Under the pieces are notes generated by a model. It did no database searches and was not told where the DNA came from. It was given only the letters and a program-made list of their open reading frames with translations. From contig CANDVA010000007.1 in the NCBI GenBank assembly GCA_947389015.1, positions 59,931-123,930 of the forward strand: DNA of 64,000 nucleotides. The letters are read 5' to 3'. This stretch comes from an uncultured Clostridia bacterium. Its GTDB lineage: Bacteria > Bacillota > Clostridia > Oscillospirales > Ruminococcaceae. Shown here one piece after another: positions 34,147 through 43,419 of this stretch (position 1 is its first letter; every line of letters begins with the position of its first letter). The position numbers and the translations under genes are program-made.

Positions 34147-36321
34147 ATGGACAATATAACCATAGACACGTTGATGCAAAAGATCGCCGCGAGCGAAAAG
34201 CCGTATGATACGGATAAGATAATGCGCGCATATCGGCTTGCGGATGAGGCGCATGAGGGGCAGATGCGCTCCTCGGGAGAGAAATATATAACCCACCCGC
34301 TGTCCGTGGCGTCCATTCTGCTGGATTACCTTATGGATACAGATACGCTGTGCGCGGCACTTATGCACGATGTGGTTGAGGATACCGAAACATCGCTCGA
34401 CGAGATACGCAAGAAGTTCGGCGAGGATGTGGCGCTGATGGTGGACGGCGTTACTAAGATAGGTCAGGTACCGCTGAACACCAAGGAGGAGCAGCAGGCG
34501 GAAAATATCCGCAAGATACTTATGGCGATGAGCAAGGATATCCGCGTCATCATCATCAAGCTTGCGGACAGACTTCACAATATGCGCACGCTCTACGCGA
34601 GACCTCCTGAGAAGCAGCGCAAGACCTCTCTTGAGACTATGAACTTTTACGCGCCTATCGCTCACAGATTAGGTATGAGCGACGTCAAGGAGGAAATGGA
34701 GAGCATTGCCATCCATTATCTTGACCCTTACGGCTGCAAGGAAATAGAGCGGCTGCTTGACATTCACAAGGAGGAGCGCGACAGCTTTATCGACACTATA
34801 ATCACACGTATCAAGGGGCGTATCAACGATATCAAGCCCGACCCCGTAATTGAGGGCAGGGTGAAGTCGATCTTCAGCATTTACAAGAAGATGTACGTCA
34901 AAAACAAGCCGTTTGACGAAATATATGATATCTACGCGGTGAGAATTATCGTGCAGTCGGTTATTGAGTGCTATAACGTTCTTGGGGTTATCCACGACCT
35001 GTTCAGCCCTATGCCGTACCGCTTTAAGGATTATATTGCGACTCCCAAGCCCAACCGCTATCAGTCGCTGCACACGACCGTTATCGGCAAGGAGGGTATA
35101 CCGTTCGAGGTGCAGATACGCACCGTGGAAATGCACAACACCGCGCAGTACGGTATTGCCGCGCACTGGAAGTACAAGGCGGGACTAAAGGGCAGCGTCG
35201 CGGGTGAAAAGCGCTTTGACTGGATAAGACAGCTTCTCGAGCGTCAGCAGGAAGCGGACGACGTTGAGCAGATCACAGATGCTATCAAGAACGATCTAGC
35301 TCAGGACGAGGTCTACGTGTTCTCGCCCAAGGGCGACGTGTTTGTTCTGCCGCTCGGCGCGAACGTTATCGATTTCGCGTACGCCATACACACCGAGGTC
35401 GGCAATAAAATGACGGGTGCAAAGGTCGGCGGGCGTATGGTGCAGTTCGACTATCAGGTGAAAACGGGCGATATTATTGAGATATTCACAAGCGGTTCTC
35501 CGAATTACGGTCCCAACAGAAACTGGCTCGAGATCGCCAAGACCACCGAGGCTAAGGCAAAGATACGCTCATGGTTCAAAAAAGAGCGCCGCGAGGAGAA
35601 TATCCAATGCGGTAAGGCGGAGCTGGAGCGCGAGTTCAAGCGCAACGGCATACCGCTCGATGAGGAAATACTCAAGGAGGCGGCACAGCGCGCGAGGGTG
35701 GAGACTATCGATGATCTGTACGCGAGCATAGGCTACGGCGGAGTGTCCATGTCGAAGGTGGTACAGCGCATTAAGGAAAATCAGCTTCGTATGCAGAGGG
35801 AGCAAAACGCCGTATTGCCGACGGGCGAGGAGAATATCGAGGAGACCAACCGCCGCGCACGCCGCAAGGGAATCATAATAGAGGGCGTGGATAACTGTAT
35901 GGTGAAGTTCGCGCAGTGCTGCAATCCGCTTCCCGGCGACCCGATAATCGGTTTTGTAACGCGCGGTTTTGGCGTTTCGATACACAAAATGGATTGCATA
36001 AACGTTATCAACAATATGGACAGCGAGGAAAACAAGGATCGCTGGATAAAGGCGTCGTGGGCGGGAGCAGACGATACGACCTACCGCGCGACTATCGACA
36101 TCATCGCGGAGCAAAAATCCTCGGTCATCGCCGATATCACAGCCGCTATTGCCGCAAACCATATCCCCATGCATGAGATGAATATGCACCGTCTCAAGAA
36201 CGGCAACACCAATCTGCTGATAACTATCGAGATCGCGGGCGTGGAACAGCTTGCCAACGTTATGCTGCGGCTGAAAAAGATCCCCGGGGTTATCTCAGCA
36301 GACAGAACGGGCAAGCAGTAA
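34147..36321 (+). CDS. rel: bifunctional (p)ppGpp synthetase/hydrolase
   Basis: A 724-residue long RSH enzyme that makes and breaks (p)ppGpp in the stringent response. The HD hydrolase is intact (His50, His74-Asp75, Glu78-Asp79). The synthetase domain has YDIYAVRIIVQS and DYIATPKPNRYQSLHTTV. Then come TGS (VYVFSPKGDVFVLPLGANVI), the helical and zinc-finger-like CCNPLPGDPIIGFVTRG region, and a C-terminal ACT domain. The ATG follows ATAGGAGA. Downstream genes follow closely, so it probably shares a transcript with recJ. Confidence 0.96.
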   Translation: MDNITIDTLMQKIAASEKPYDTDKIMRAYRLADEAHEGQMRSSGEKYITHPLSVASILLDYLMDTDTLCAALMHDVVEDTETSLDEIRKKFGEDVALMVDGVTKIGQVPLNTKEEQQAENIRKILMAMSKDIRVIIIKLADRLHNMRTLYARPPEKQRKTSLETMNFYAPIAHRLGMSDVKEEMESIAIHYLDPYGCKEIERLLDIHKEERDSFIDTIITRIKGRINDIKPDPVIEGRVKSIFSIYKKMYVKNKPFDEIYDIYAVRIIVQSVIECYNVLGVIHDLFSPMPYRFKDYIATPKPNRYQSLHTTVIGKEGIPFEVQIRTVEMHNTAQYGIAAHWKYKAGLKGSVAGEKRFDWIRQLLERQQEADDVEQITDAIKNDLAQDEVYVFSPKGDVFVLPLGANVIDFAYAIHTEVGNKMTGAKVGGRMVQFDYQVKTGDIIEIFTSGSPNYGPNRNWLEIAKTTEAKAKIRSWFKKERREENIQCGKAELEREFKRNGIPLDEEILKEAAQRARVETIDDLYASIGYGGVSMSKVVQRIKENQLRMQREQNAVLPTGEENIEETNRRARRKGIIIEGVDNCMVKFAQCCNPLPGDPIIGFVTRGFGVSIHKMDCINVINNMDSEENKDRWIKASWAGADDTTYRATIDIIAEQKSSVIADITAAIAANHIPMHEMNMHRLKNGNTNLLITIEIAGVEQLANVMLRLKKIPGVISADRTGKQ

Positions 36322-36326
36322 CAGTC

Positions 36327-36830
36327 ATGGAGCTGAGGCAATGGCTGCTGCTCGGCGTTCTGCTGATACTGGTGATACTGTGGATAAAGGCGCGGAGCAC
36401 TCCCAAATCAAAAAACGCGCGGCTTCGGCGTAAGGTTCGAGGCGGAGGATTTGTGCATTGGACGCGGTTTGAGGAGAACTGGATAATCAGCGAAAAGGAG
36501 CGCACGGGGTACAAGTACAACGGTTTCCCGGGCTGCTATGTGATAATGATATTCGACAAGCCCGTGCGTTTCAAGCGGTTTTACGGCTGGGAGAATATCT
36601 ATATCGGTCAGTCAATAAACGTTTGCCAGCGTGTTCACAACCATTTTAACGGCAAGGGAAAGGGCGACATCTACGCGGATATCAAGTACGGAAAGGAAGC
36701 GTATGTGCGTATAGTACCCGTCAAGGCAAAGCGGCTGAACGATATGGAAACGTCGCTTATCGAGGCGTTTTCGGCGACGAATTCTTACAATAAGACCAAA
36801 GGCGGCGCGAAAGTAACAAAAATAAAGTGA
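36327..36830 (+). CDS. membrane-anchored GIY-YIG nuclease-like protein
   Basis: A 167-residue protein with one N-terminal transmembrane helix (WLLLGVLLILVILWI) and a GIY-YIG-type domain. The first motif is GCYVIMIF, the second NIYIGQS, then QRVHNHF (Arg and His), a Glu in METSLIEAF and a late NSYN. The GIY-YIG fold supports single-strand or double-strand DNA cleavage in UvrC, homing enzymes and Slx1-like proteins; a membrane-bound form is unusual and no DNA substrate is evident. It starts five bases after rel, so it is likely co-expressed. Domain call is good; catalytic activity is uncertain because the first Gly-Ile-Tyr is Gly-Cys-Tyr. Confidence 0.75.
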   Translation: MELRQWLLLGVLLILVILWIKARSTPKSKNARLRRKVRGGGFVHWTRFEENWIISEKERTGYKYNGFPGCYVIMIFDKPVRFKRFYGWENIYIGQSINVCQRVHNHFNGKGKGDIYADIKYGKEAYVRIVPVKAKRLNDMETSLIEAFSATNSYNKTKGGAKVTKIK

Positions 36831-36839
36831 GGATCTTCT

Positions 36840-37463
36840 ATGGACAATATTATTCAGCTCCCGTTGGGGGCGTTGGCGGCAAATTGTTATATAGTCCCCG
36901 GCGAGGACGATATGGCGGTGGTTATTGATCCCGCGTCCGCGGCGGAGGTCATGAATATTATGGACAGGGACGATATGGAGGTCGGAGCGATAATCATCAC
37001 GCACGGACATTTCGATCATTTCGCGGGGGTCGCGGAGCTCAGAGAGCGAACGGCCGCGCCCGTTTACGCTCCCGATCTGGACTCTGAAATGCTGACAAGC
37101 TCGGACAAAAGCTGGGCATGGTTTATGCAGGGCGCTCCGTTCGCTCCCGTAACGCCCGATTACGTATTCGCGGACGACGAGGAGTTCACGGTGTGCGGAG
37201 TGACATTCAAGGTGATGGCTGCCCCGGGACATACGGCGGGAAGCTGTCTGCTGTTCTGCGAAAAATTCAACGTGTTGTTCAGCGGCGACGTTATCTTTCA
37301 AAGCGGCATCGGCAGGACGGACGGCTATTCGGGTAGCGACAGACAAATGCTCGACAGCTTGTCGAAAATAAAATCGCTGTCTGGTAACTGGCGGATATTG
37401 AGCGGTCACGGCGACGTTACCGATCTTGAAACCGAAAAGCGCTGTAATCCTTACCTGCGGTAA
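36840..37463 (+). CDS. MBL-fold metallohydrolase, glyoxalase II-like (YqgX type)
   Basis: A 207-residue metallo-beta-lactamase-fold hydrolase. Metal ligands are HGHFDH (motif 2), the His of APGHTAGSC, the Asp of LFSGDVIF and the late His of LSGHGDVT. The short length without the glyoxalase C-terminal domain matches Bacillus YqgX, which hydrolyses S-lactoylglutathione or bacillithiol-type thioesters. Substrate here is not proven. It lies nine bases after the GIY-YIG gene. Confidence 0.88.
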   Translation: MDNIIQLPLGALAANCYIVPGEDDMAVVIDPASAAEVMNIMDRDDMEVGAIIITHGHFDHFAGVAELRERTAAPVYAPDLDSEMLTSSDKSWAWFMQGAPFAPVTPDYVFADDEEFTVCGVTFKVMAAPGHTAGSCLLFCEKFNVLFSGDVIFQSGIGRTDGYSGSDRQMLDSLSKIKSLSGNWRILSGHGDVTDLETEKRCNPYLR

Positions 37464-37574
37464 ATGGTAATTTATGTCACAACATATTTTACGATTGTGT
37501 AAAAAATATTTAGCGAAAATTTGTTTAAAGTTACAAAATGGTGTCGCTTGGACAACAAATGTGGCTTTTACAGC

Positions 37575-37603
37575 TTGACAAACTCACGGTTTTTTGGTAT
37601 ATT
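37575..37603 (+). promoter_or_regulatory. promoter of the DUF4870 gene
   Basis: TTGACA (37575-37580), 17-base spacer, TATATT (37598-37603), 57 bases before the ATG at 37661. Confidence 0.8.
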
Positions 37604-37660
37604 GTTAGTAATGCGGAAGTGGCGCCGCAAGTAAATTTATTATATGGAGGGTTTTCTGAA

Positions 37661-37960
37661 ATGGAAGATTCAAATGACAAGCTGTTCGGCATTTTGTCGT
37701 ACCTCGGCATCTTGTGGCTGGTAGGACTTCTCGCGGGCAAGACGGAATTTACGAAGTTCCACGCAAATCAGGGTTTGGTGCTGTTTATTGCTGATATTAT
37801 CGTTGGCATAGCGGCAGTCATTCCTTTTGTAGGCTGGTTCATTATCGGTCCTGTGGGCGGTATCGCGGTCTTTGTTTTCATGATTTTGGGTATTGTTAAC
37901 GCTGCTCAGGGTAATATGAAACCGCTGCCGCTTATCGGTAAGATACAGATAATTAAGTGA
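37661..37960 (+). CDS. DUF4870/Tic20-like small membrane protein
   Basis: A 99-residue protein with three predicted helices (LFGILSYLGILWLVGLLAGK, LVLFIADIIVGIAAVIPFVG and GGIAVFVFMILGIVNAAQG) and the KFHANQGLVLFI motif of DUF4870. Function unknown; widespread in Firmicutes. The ATG at 37661 follows GGAGGG; in-frame codons upstream lie in front of the promoter and were dropped. Confidence 0.85.
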   Translation: MEDSNDKLFGILSYLGILWLVGLLAGKTEFTKFHANQGLVLFIADIIVGIAAVIPFVGWFIIGPVGGIAVFVFMILGIVNAAQGNMKPLPLIGKIQIIK

Positions 37961-37988
37961 TTTGGATAATTAAAACCGCATACTTAGA

Positions 37989-38015
37989 GCTGCCCTCCCC
38001 TTGGGCAGTTTTTCT
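37989..38015 (+). terminator. terminator after the DUF4870 gene
   Basis: CTGCCC/GGGCAG stem (37990-37995 and 38003-38008) followed by TTTTTCTTTT. Confidence 0.85.
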
Positions 38016-38059
38016 TTTCGAAAATAATGCCGTTATTCCAACTTCTTACAGCTTACCTC

Positions 38060-38087
38060 TTGACTTTTTCCGAAAAAGAGTTATAAT
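38060..38087 (+). promoter_or_regulatory. promoter of alaS
   Basis: TTGACT (38060-38065), 16-base spacer, TATAAT (38082-38087). The leader is about 75 bases, too short for a T-box. Confidence 0.75.
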
Positions 38088-38169
38088 AATAATGTATGCG
38101 TTATTTCAAAATGTACTGTTTAATTGGAAATAACTGTAAAATTTTAAAATAAAAAAGGACGGAACAATT

Positions 38170-40797
38170 ATGAAATGGATGGGATTGAACGAGCTCCGCG
38201 AGAGCTATCTTAAGTTTTTTGAGAGCAAGGGGCACTTGCGTATGAACAGCTTTCCGCTGGTACCTCCTGCGGACGATAATTCAATATTGCTTATCAACGC
38301 GGGAATGACGCCGCTTAAAAAATACTTCCAGGGTATCGAGGAGCCGCCGCGCCACCGTGTGACTACCTGTCAGAAGTGCATTCGCACACCCGATATTGAG
38401 AATGTCGGCAAAACCGCGCGTCACGGTACTTATTTTGAGATGTTGGGCAACTTCTCGTTCGGCGATTATTTTAAGCACGAAGCCATCGCTTGGGCGTGGG
38501 AGTACCTCACAAAGACACTCGAGATACCCGCGGACAGGCTCTGGGTGACGATCTACGAGGAGGACGACGAGGCGGGCGAGATCTGGGCGAACGAGATCGG
38601 CGTGCCGCGCGACAGAATTATCAAGCTTGGCAAGGCGGACAACTTCTGGGAGCACGGCAGCGGTCCGTGCGGTCCGTGCTCGGAAATACATTTCGACCGC
38701 GGCGAGAAGTACGGTCCTTTGGAGAATTTCGAGCAGGCGGAGGACTGCGACCGGATTATCGAGATCTGGAACAATGTTTTCACACAGTTTGACAACGACG
38801 GACACGGGAATTATTCGCAGCTTGCAACCAAGAATATTGACACGGGAATGGGTCTGGAGCGCCTTGCTTGCGTAATGCAGGATGTTGACAACCTGTTCGA
38901 GGTTGATACCGTAAAGAATATCATGGGCAAAATCTGCTCGATAATCGGCGTAAAGTATCACGAGGACGACAAAAAGGACGTTTCTATACGCGTGATCACC
39001 GATCATATCCGTTCCACTACCTTTATGGTGGGCGACGGTATTTTGCCGTCCAACGAGGGGCGCGGCTACGTTCTGCGCCGTCTGCTCCGCCGCGCGGCTC
39101 GCCATGGGCGTCTGCTCGGCTATCACAAGCCGTTTTTGCATGAGGTATGCGATACTGTTATCGACGAGAATCTGTCGGCGTACCCCGAGCTCGGTGAAAA
39201 GCGCGCCTACATCAAGAAGGTCATTCAGACCGAGGAGGAAAGCTTCGCTAAGACCGTCGATAAGGGCACGGAGATACTTTCGGATTTGATAGAGGGTCTG
39301 AAAAAGTCCGGCGAAAAGACGCTCAAGGGCGAGGACGTTTTCAAGCTCCACGATACCTACGGTTTCCCGCTCGATCTCACAAAGGAGATACTGCACGAGA
39401 ACGGCTTCGAGGCAGACGAGAACGGTTTCGCGGAGTGCATGAAGATACAGAAGCAGACTGCGCGGGAGAATAAAAAGCTCGGCGGTGGCTGGGACAACGC
39501 CAAAAATTCCGCGCTGGACGCGTTCAAGACCAACTTTGTCGGCTATTCGTCGCTGACAAGCGATACCAAGATACTTGCCATTGTCAAGGACGGCGAAATG
39601 GTGGAGCTGTGCGGCGAGGGCGACAAAGTGACCGTTGTTATCGAGGATACGCCGTTCTACGCTGAAATGGGCGGTCAGGTCGGCGACAAGGGTACTATCG
39701 CGAACGGCGGCAGCGTTATGGAGGTTCTGGACACTCAGAAACTCGGCGGCGGTCAGTTCGTTTGCAGCTGCGTTGTCAAGACCGGCGGTTTTTCGGTCGG
39801 CGACAAGGTAACGGCGTCTGTTGACGAGAAAACGCGTATGGCTACTCAGCGCAATCACACGAGTTGTCACATTCTCCAATCAGCTCTGCGGAGCGTTCTC
39901 GGCGACCATGTTCACCAGAGCGGCTCGTATGTCGACCCGCACCGCTGCCGTTTCGACTTCACGCATTTCAGCGCTATGACGGCGGACGAGATAAAGCGTG
40001 TGGAGGAATATGTCAATAAGGTAATTCTCGCGGCTGTTCCCGTCGTTACGGAGGAGCTGCCTATCGAGGAGGCTAAGAAAAAGGGCGCTATGGCGCTGTT
40101 CGGCGAGAAGTACGGCGACGTTGTGCGCGTTGTCTCGGTGGGTGAATACTCTACCGAATTCTGCGGCGGTACTCACCTGAAAAACAGCTCGCAGGCGGGA
40201 TTATTCAAGATCGTTTCCGAAAGCTCGGTGGCGAGCGGCGTAAGACGTATCGAGGCTGTATCGGGCGAGGGCGTTCTCGAAATGCTCAACAACTCGCTGA
40301 ATACGCTTGATAAGGCTGCCGCGGCGCTTAAAGTACCGAACGCGAACGAGATAGTTACTCGCTGCGAAAGCGTAATGAGCGAGTTGCGCGATAAGGACAG
40401 AAAGATAGAGGCTATGCAGCAGGCGGCGGCGAACGCACAGCTCGGCAATCTTGACGAAAAAGACGTTAACGGCGTTAAGATCATTACCGCGGCACTTGAC
40501 AATACAGGCGCGGACGGTCTGCGCAAGGTCGGCGACTCGCTGGCGGACAAGTACGACTGCTTTGTCGCGGTTCTCGCGGGAACGAACGAGGGCAAGTCCA
40601 ATATCCTTTGCAAGTGCTCCAAGAGCGCGGTGGCTAAGGGCGCGAACGCGGGTACGATAGTCCGCGAAGTCGCGGCGGTCGCGGGCGGCAAGGGCGGCGG
40701 AAAGCCCGATCAGGCTATGGCGGGCGTTCCCGATGCTTCCAAGCTCGGCGATGCGTTGAACGCGGCGGCGGATATCGCGGTGAAGTATATAGGGTAA
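38170..40797 (+). CDS. alaS: alanyl-tRNA synthetase
   Basis: An 875-residue AlaRS. The class II catalytic domain begins at the N-terminus (GLNELRESYLKFFESKGH, with motif 2 around TTCQKCIRTPDIENVGKT and motif 3 GRGYVLRRLLRRAARHGRLL). The editing domain has the zinc-binding HTSCHIL...CGGTH motif (RNHTSCHILQSALR, STEFCGGTHLKNSS), and the C-terminal C-Ala/DHHA1 domain ends near GGGKPDQAMAGV. All parts are intact and the length is normal. Confidence 0.98.
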   Translation: MKWMGLNELRESYLKFFESKGHLRMNSFPLVPPADDNSILLINAGMTPLKKYFQGIEEPPRHRVTTCQKCIRTPDIENVGKTARHGTYFEMLGNFSFGDYFKHEAIAWAWEYLTKTLEIPADRLWVTIYEEDDEAGEIWANEIGVPRDRIIKLGKADNFWEHGSGPCGPCSEIHFDRGEKYGPLENFEQAEDCDRIIEIWNNVFTQFDNDGHGNYSQLATKNIDTGMGLERLACVMQDVDNLFEVDTVKNIMGKICSIIGVKYHEDDKKDVSIRVITDHIRSTTFMVGDGILPSNEGRGYVLRRLLRRAARHGRLLGYHKPFLHEVCDTVIDENLSAYPELGEKRAYIKKVIQTEEESFAKTVDKGTEILSDLIEGLKKSGEKTLKGEDVFKLHDTYGFPLDLTKEILHENGFEADENGFAECMKIQKQTARENKKLGGGWDNAKNSALDAFKTNFVGYSSLTSDTKILAIVKDGEMVELCGEGDKVTVVIEDTPFYAEMGGQVGDKGTIANGGSVMEVLDTQKLGGGQFVCSCVVKTGGFSVGDKVTASVDEKTRMATQRNHTSCHILQSALRSVLGDHVHQSGSYVDPHRCRFDFTHFSAMTADEIKRVEEYVNKVILAAVPVVTEELPIEEAKKKGAMALFGEKYGDVVRVVSVGEYSTEFCGGTHLKNSSQAGLFKIVSESSVASGVRRIEAVSGEGVLEMLNNSLNTLDKAAAALKVPNANEIVTRCESVMSELRDKDRKIEAMQQAAANAQLGNLDEKDVNGVKIITAALDNTGADGLRKVGDSLADKYDCFVAVLAGTNEGKSNILCKCSKSAVAKGANAGTIVREVAAVAGGKGGGKPDQAMAGVPDASKLGDALNAAADIAVKYIG

Positions 40798-40805
40798 TAT
40801 TGGCG

Positions 40806-40830
40806 AAACAAGGCAGCCGCTGCCTTGTTT
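40806..40830 (+). terminator. hairpin after alaS
   Basis: Perfect 11-base arms AAACAAGGCAG/CTGCCTTGTTT around a 3-base loop, nine bases past the alaS stop. The only T-run is inside the arm (TTTCTTG), so termination is probable but not strong. Confidence 0.6.
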
Positions 40831-40864
40831 CTTGCCTATAATGACGTAACACGGAGGAAATATT

Positions 40865-41203
40865 ATGGATTGTTTGTTTTGCAAGATAATTGCGGGTGAA
40901 ATTCCCTCGACGAAGGTTTACGAGGACGATGAGATACTTGCGTTTCGGGACATCGCTCCTCAAGCTCCCGCCCATATTCTGGTGATACCCAAGGAGCACA
41001 TAGGAGGCGTGGATGAATTGACGGAGGAGAACTCGTTTGTTGTCGCGCATATTTTTGCCAAGATTGCCGAGATAGCGCGCAAGGAGGGTCTTGCCGACGG
41101 CTATCGCGTGGTATCGAATGTCGGTGAGCACGGCTGTCAGAGCGTTCGGCATTTGCATTTCCATATCCTTGGCGGCAAACAGCTGAATGGAAGTATGGTA
41201 TAA
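40865..41203 (+). CDS. HIT-family nucleotide hydrolase (HinT-like)
   Basis: A 112-residue histidine-triad protein of the HinT group, purine nucleoside phosphoramidase-type. It starts with the zinc-less HinT opening CLFCKIIAGEIPSTKVYEDD and has the catalytic triad block VRHLHFHILGG. Shine-Dalgarno GGAGGAA is present. Its stop TAA shares its last base with the ATG of holA, so both are coupled. Confidence 0.95.
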   Translation: MDCLFCKIIAGEIPSTKVYEDDEILAFRDIAPQAPAHILVIPKEHIGGVDELTEENSFVVAHIFAKIAEIARKEGLADGYRVVSNVGEHGCQSVRHLHFHILGGKQLNGSMV

Positions 41204-42243
41204 TGGGTAAAATAAACGAAACCCGTCTTAAAGCGGATCTGAAAGCGGGGCGGCTTGAGAGGGCGTATTTTCTGTACGGCAAGGAGGATTATCTTGTGCG
41301 CTTTTTCGCGGACAAGATAACGTCCATTGCCGTTCCCGAGGACGCGCGCGATATGAATTTCGCTAAGTATACGGAGACCCCGAAAGCCGACGCGTTGTCA
41401 GATCAGCTGGAAAATATGCCGTTTTTCTCCGAGTATAAATGCGTGCTGATAAAGGATATGGATATCGACGGCATGGACAATGTCGAGCATAAGGCGTATC
41501 TGGCGCTGCTTGAGAATATCCCCGAGACAAGTGTACTTATCATAGCTCAGGAGAACATTGAGTACGATATGAAGAAGCTCAAAGCCAAGACCAAGAAGCT
41601 CATTGAGGCGGTCGAGAACGTGGGCGTGTCGTGCGAGATGAATTATCTGTCTGCAAGCAAGGTCGCGCAGAGAGCGCAGCGCGAGGCGGCTAAGGCGGGG
41701 TGTTCGATATCGCCGCAGAATGCCGCGTTTCTTGCGCAGGAGTGCGGAAACAGCCTGACCGCGCTCGAAAACGAGCTTGCGAAGCTGTGCGCATATAAAA
41801 ACGGCGGTGAGATCACTGACGAGGATATCGAGGGTCTTGTTCCGAAACGAATCGATACGAATATCTACAACCTCGCGAAGGAGCTTTTCGCGGGGCGAAC
41901 AGACAGCGCGTTGTCTATATTGAACGATGTGTTCGTGCAGAATACGGAGCCGATAATAATACTGTCAACTTTATCGGGACACTTTACCGATCTGTACAGG
42001 GCAAAGCTCGGGGCACTTGCAAAGAAGTCGTCATATGACGCGGCTAAGGCGTTCAGATATCCTCCGAACAGGAGCTTTGTAATGGACAGCGCATACCGCA
42101 GCGTCGGTAAACTGTCCGAGAGATATCTCGGGGAGTGCGTGGCGGTGTTGTACAGAACAAACAAGCTGCTGAATTCGTCCAAGGCGGATAAACGGCAGCT
42201 TATCGAGCAGGCTATAATTGAGATAGCGGTCTTGGAAAAGTAA
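41203..42243 (+). CDS. holA: DNA polymerase III subunit delta
   Basis: A 346-residue delta subunit of the clamp loader, which opens the beta clamp. Typical blocks are YFLYGKEDYLVRFFADKI near the N-terminus, ENMPFFSEYKCVLIKDMD, GCSISPQNAAFLAQECGN and the C-terminal ERYLGECVAVLYRTNKLLNS. AAA+ fold without Walker motifs, as usual for delta. The start overlaps the HIT gene stop. Confidence 0.92.
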   Translation: MGKINETRLKADLKAGRLERAYFLYGKEDYLVRFFADKITSIAVPEDARDMNFAKYTETPKADALSDQLENMPFFSEYKCVLIKDMDIDGMDNVEHKAYLALLENIPETSVLIIAQENIEYDMKKLKAKTKKLIEAVENVGVSCEMNYLSASKVAQRAQREAAKAGCSISPQNAAFLAQECGNSLTALENELAKLCAYKNGGEITDEDIEGLVPKRIDTNIYNLAKELFAGRTDSALSILNDVFVQNTEPIIILSTLSGHFTDLYRAKLGALAKKSSYDAAKAFRYPPNRSFVMDSAYRSVGKLSERYLGECVAVLYRTNKLLNSSKADKRQLIEQAIIEIAVLEK

Positions 42244-42267
42244 ATTGGAGTTCATGGGACAATATTT

Positions 42268-42768
42268 ATGAGAATAAGGCCATATATATCAAATCGCGAT
42301 TTTGATGAAATAAGAAAATGGATCACTGACGAGCGGACGCACTCATTGTGGTGCGCCAATTTGATACGGTATCCGTTAGAAAAAAAGGATTTTGAAGATA
42401 AGCTGGCGGAAATGGCGCAAAAATACGGCGACAATCCGTATGTTGCTACTACCGATGAAGGAAAATCGGTTGGTTTCTTCTGTTACTCGGTGAATGCGGA
42501 TACAAATGAAGGTATGCTGAAATTCGTAATGATATCACCGGAATATCGGGGCAAAGGATATGGACAGGAAATGATTGCCTTAGCTGTAAAATATGCCTTT
42601 GAAATTACGAAAGCGGATATAGTTCAATTGAATGTGTTTTCCAATAATACGATAGCAAGAAAATGCTATTTAAGCGCGGGTTTTTCGGAACGGTCGATTA
42701 CGGATAATGCGTTTCGCTTTAATGATGAAATTTGGGGAAGATGTAATATGGCTATAAGAAAAAGCTAA
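42268..42768 (+). CDS. GNAT-family N-acetyltransferase
   Basis: A 166-residue GCN5-related acetyltransferase. The acetyl-CoA loop is MISPEYRGKGYGQEMI (R/Q-x-x-G-x-G type), and VQLNVFSNNTIARKCYLSAG is the family's motif B. The acceptor is unknown; the closest style is ribosomal-protein or small-molecule acetyltransferases. It is more AT-rich than its neighbours, a possible sign of acquisition. Confidence 0.9.
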   Translation: MRIRPYISNRDFDEIRKWITDERTHSLWCANLIRYPLEKKDFEDKLAEMAQKYGDNPYVATTDEGKSVGFFCYSVNADTNEGMLKFVMISPEYRGKGYGQEMIALAVKYAFEITKADIVQLNVFSNNTIARKCYLSAGFSERSITDNAFRFNDEIWGRCNMAIRKS

Positions 42769-42791
42769 ATTCTGATTTACGGGAGATTTCA

Positions 42792-43373
42792 ATGCTGAAA
42801 ATCAAACAAGCCGTAATAGTTGAAGGGAAATACGACAAAATAAGATTGTCAAACCTTGTGGACGCGGTGATAATCCCGACTAACGGCTTTGAGCTGTACA
42901 GGGATAAGGAAACCGTCGAGCTTATCAAAATGTTATCGAAAAAAACGGGCATAATAATTTTGACCGACAGCGACAGCGCGGGCTTTCAGATACGCTCGCG
43001 GCTACGGAGCATTACTCGCGGCGGCGAGGTCATCAACGTTTATATTCCCGATATCATGGGCAAGGAGCGCCGCAAACGTTCCCCCTCCGCGGAGGGAAAG
43101 CTTGGCGTGGAGGGCGTTGACGACGAGATACTCCTTGAGGCGTTCCGCAAGGCGGGAGTGTTCGCCGAGGAGCGTGCCGTCCCCAAAGACCCGATAACCA
43201 AAGCCGATCTTATGGAGCGCGGACTTGTCGGCGGCGAAAACTCCGCGGACAAACGCGCGAAATTGCAGCGCGGTCTCGGTCTGCCCGTGAGATTGTCGGC
43301 GAATATGCTGTTGGAGATACTAAACGTGATGTATTCTCGGGAGGAATTTTTCGCGGAGCTTGAAAAACTGTAA
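42792..43373 (+). CDS. rnmV: ribonuclease M5 (Toprim, DUF4093)
   Basis: A 193-residue Toprim enzyme that matures 5S rRNA. The N-terminal Toprim domain has the metal-binding VEGKYDK and LTDSDSAGFQIRSRL motifs, and the C-terminal DUF4093 part includes DLMERGLVGGENSADKR. Length matches RNase M5. The last codons overlap the first of five 11-bp repeats belonging to the next gene's control region. Confidence 0.93.
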   Translation: MLKIKQAVIVEGKYDKIRLSNLVDAVIIPTNGFELYRDKETVELIKMLSKKTGIIILTDSDSAGFQIRSRLRSITRGGEVINVYIPDIMGKERRKRSPSAEGKLGVEGVDDEILLEAFRKAGVFAEERAVPKDPITKADLMERGLVGGENSADKRAKLQRGLGLPVRLSANMLLEILNVMYSREEFFAELEKL

Positions 43374-43419
43374 CCTAATTGTAACCATTTTGTAACCGAA
43401 TTGTAACCGTTTTGTAATT
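43370..43419 (+). promoter_or_regulatory. five 11-bp phased GTAACC-type operator repeats
   Basis: GTAACC occurs at 43370, 43381, 43392 and 43403, and a fifth related unit GTAATT at 43414. All are exactly 11 bases apart, one helical turn. They end at the -35 of the promoter at 43418-43446. This spacing is the hallmark of direct-repeat sites for PhoB/OmpR-family response regulators. Confidence 0.75.

Noticed and set aside
38088..38169. A T-box upstream of alaS
   Set aside because: The leader is too short and contains neither a T-box sequence nor a terminator.
38281..39879. A 532-codon open frame on the minus strand
   Set aside because: It lies entirely opposite alaS, which is intact and unmistakable. 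The antisense frame stays open because of GC-rich codon bias and its translation resembles no protein.
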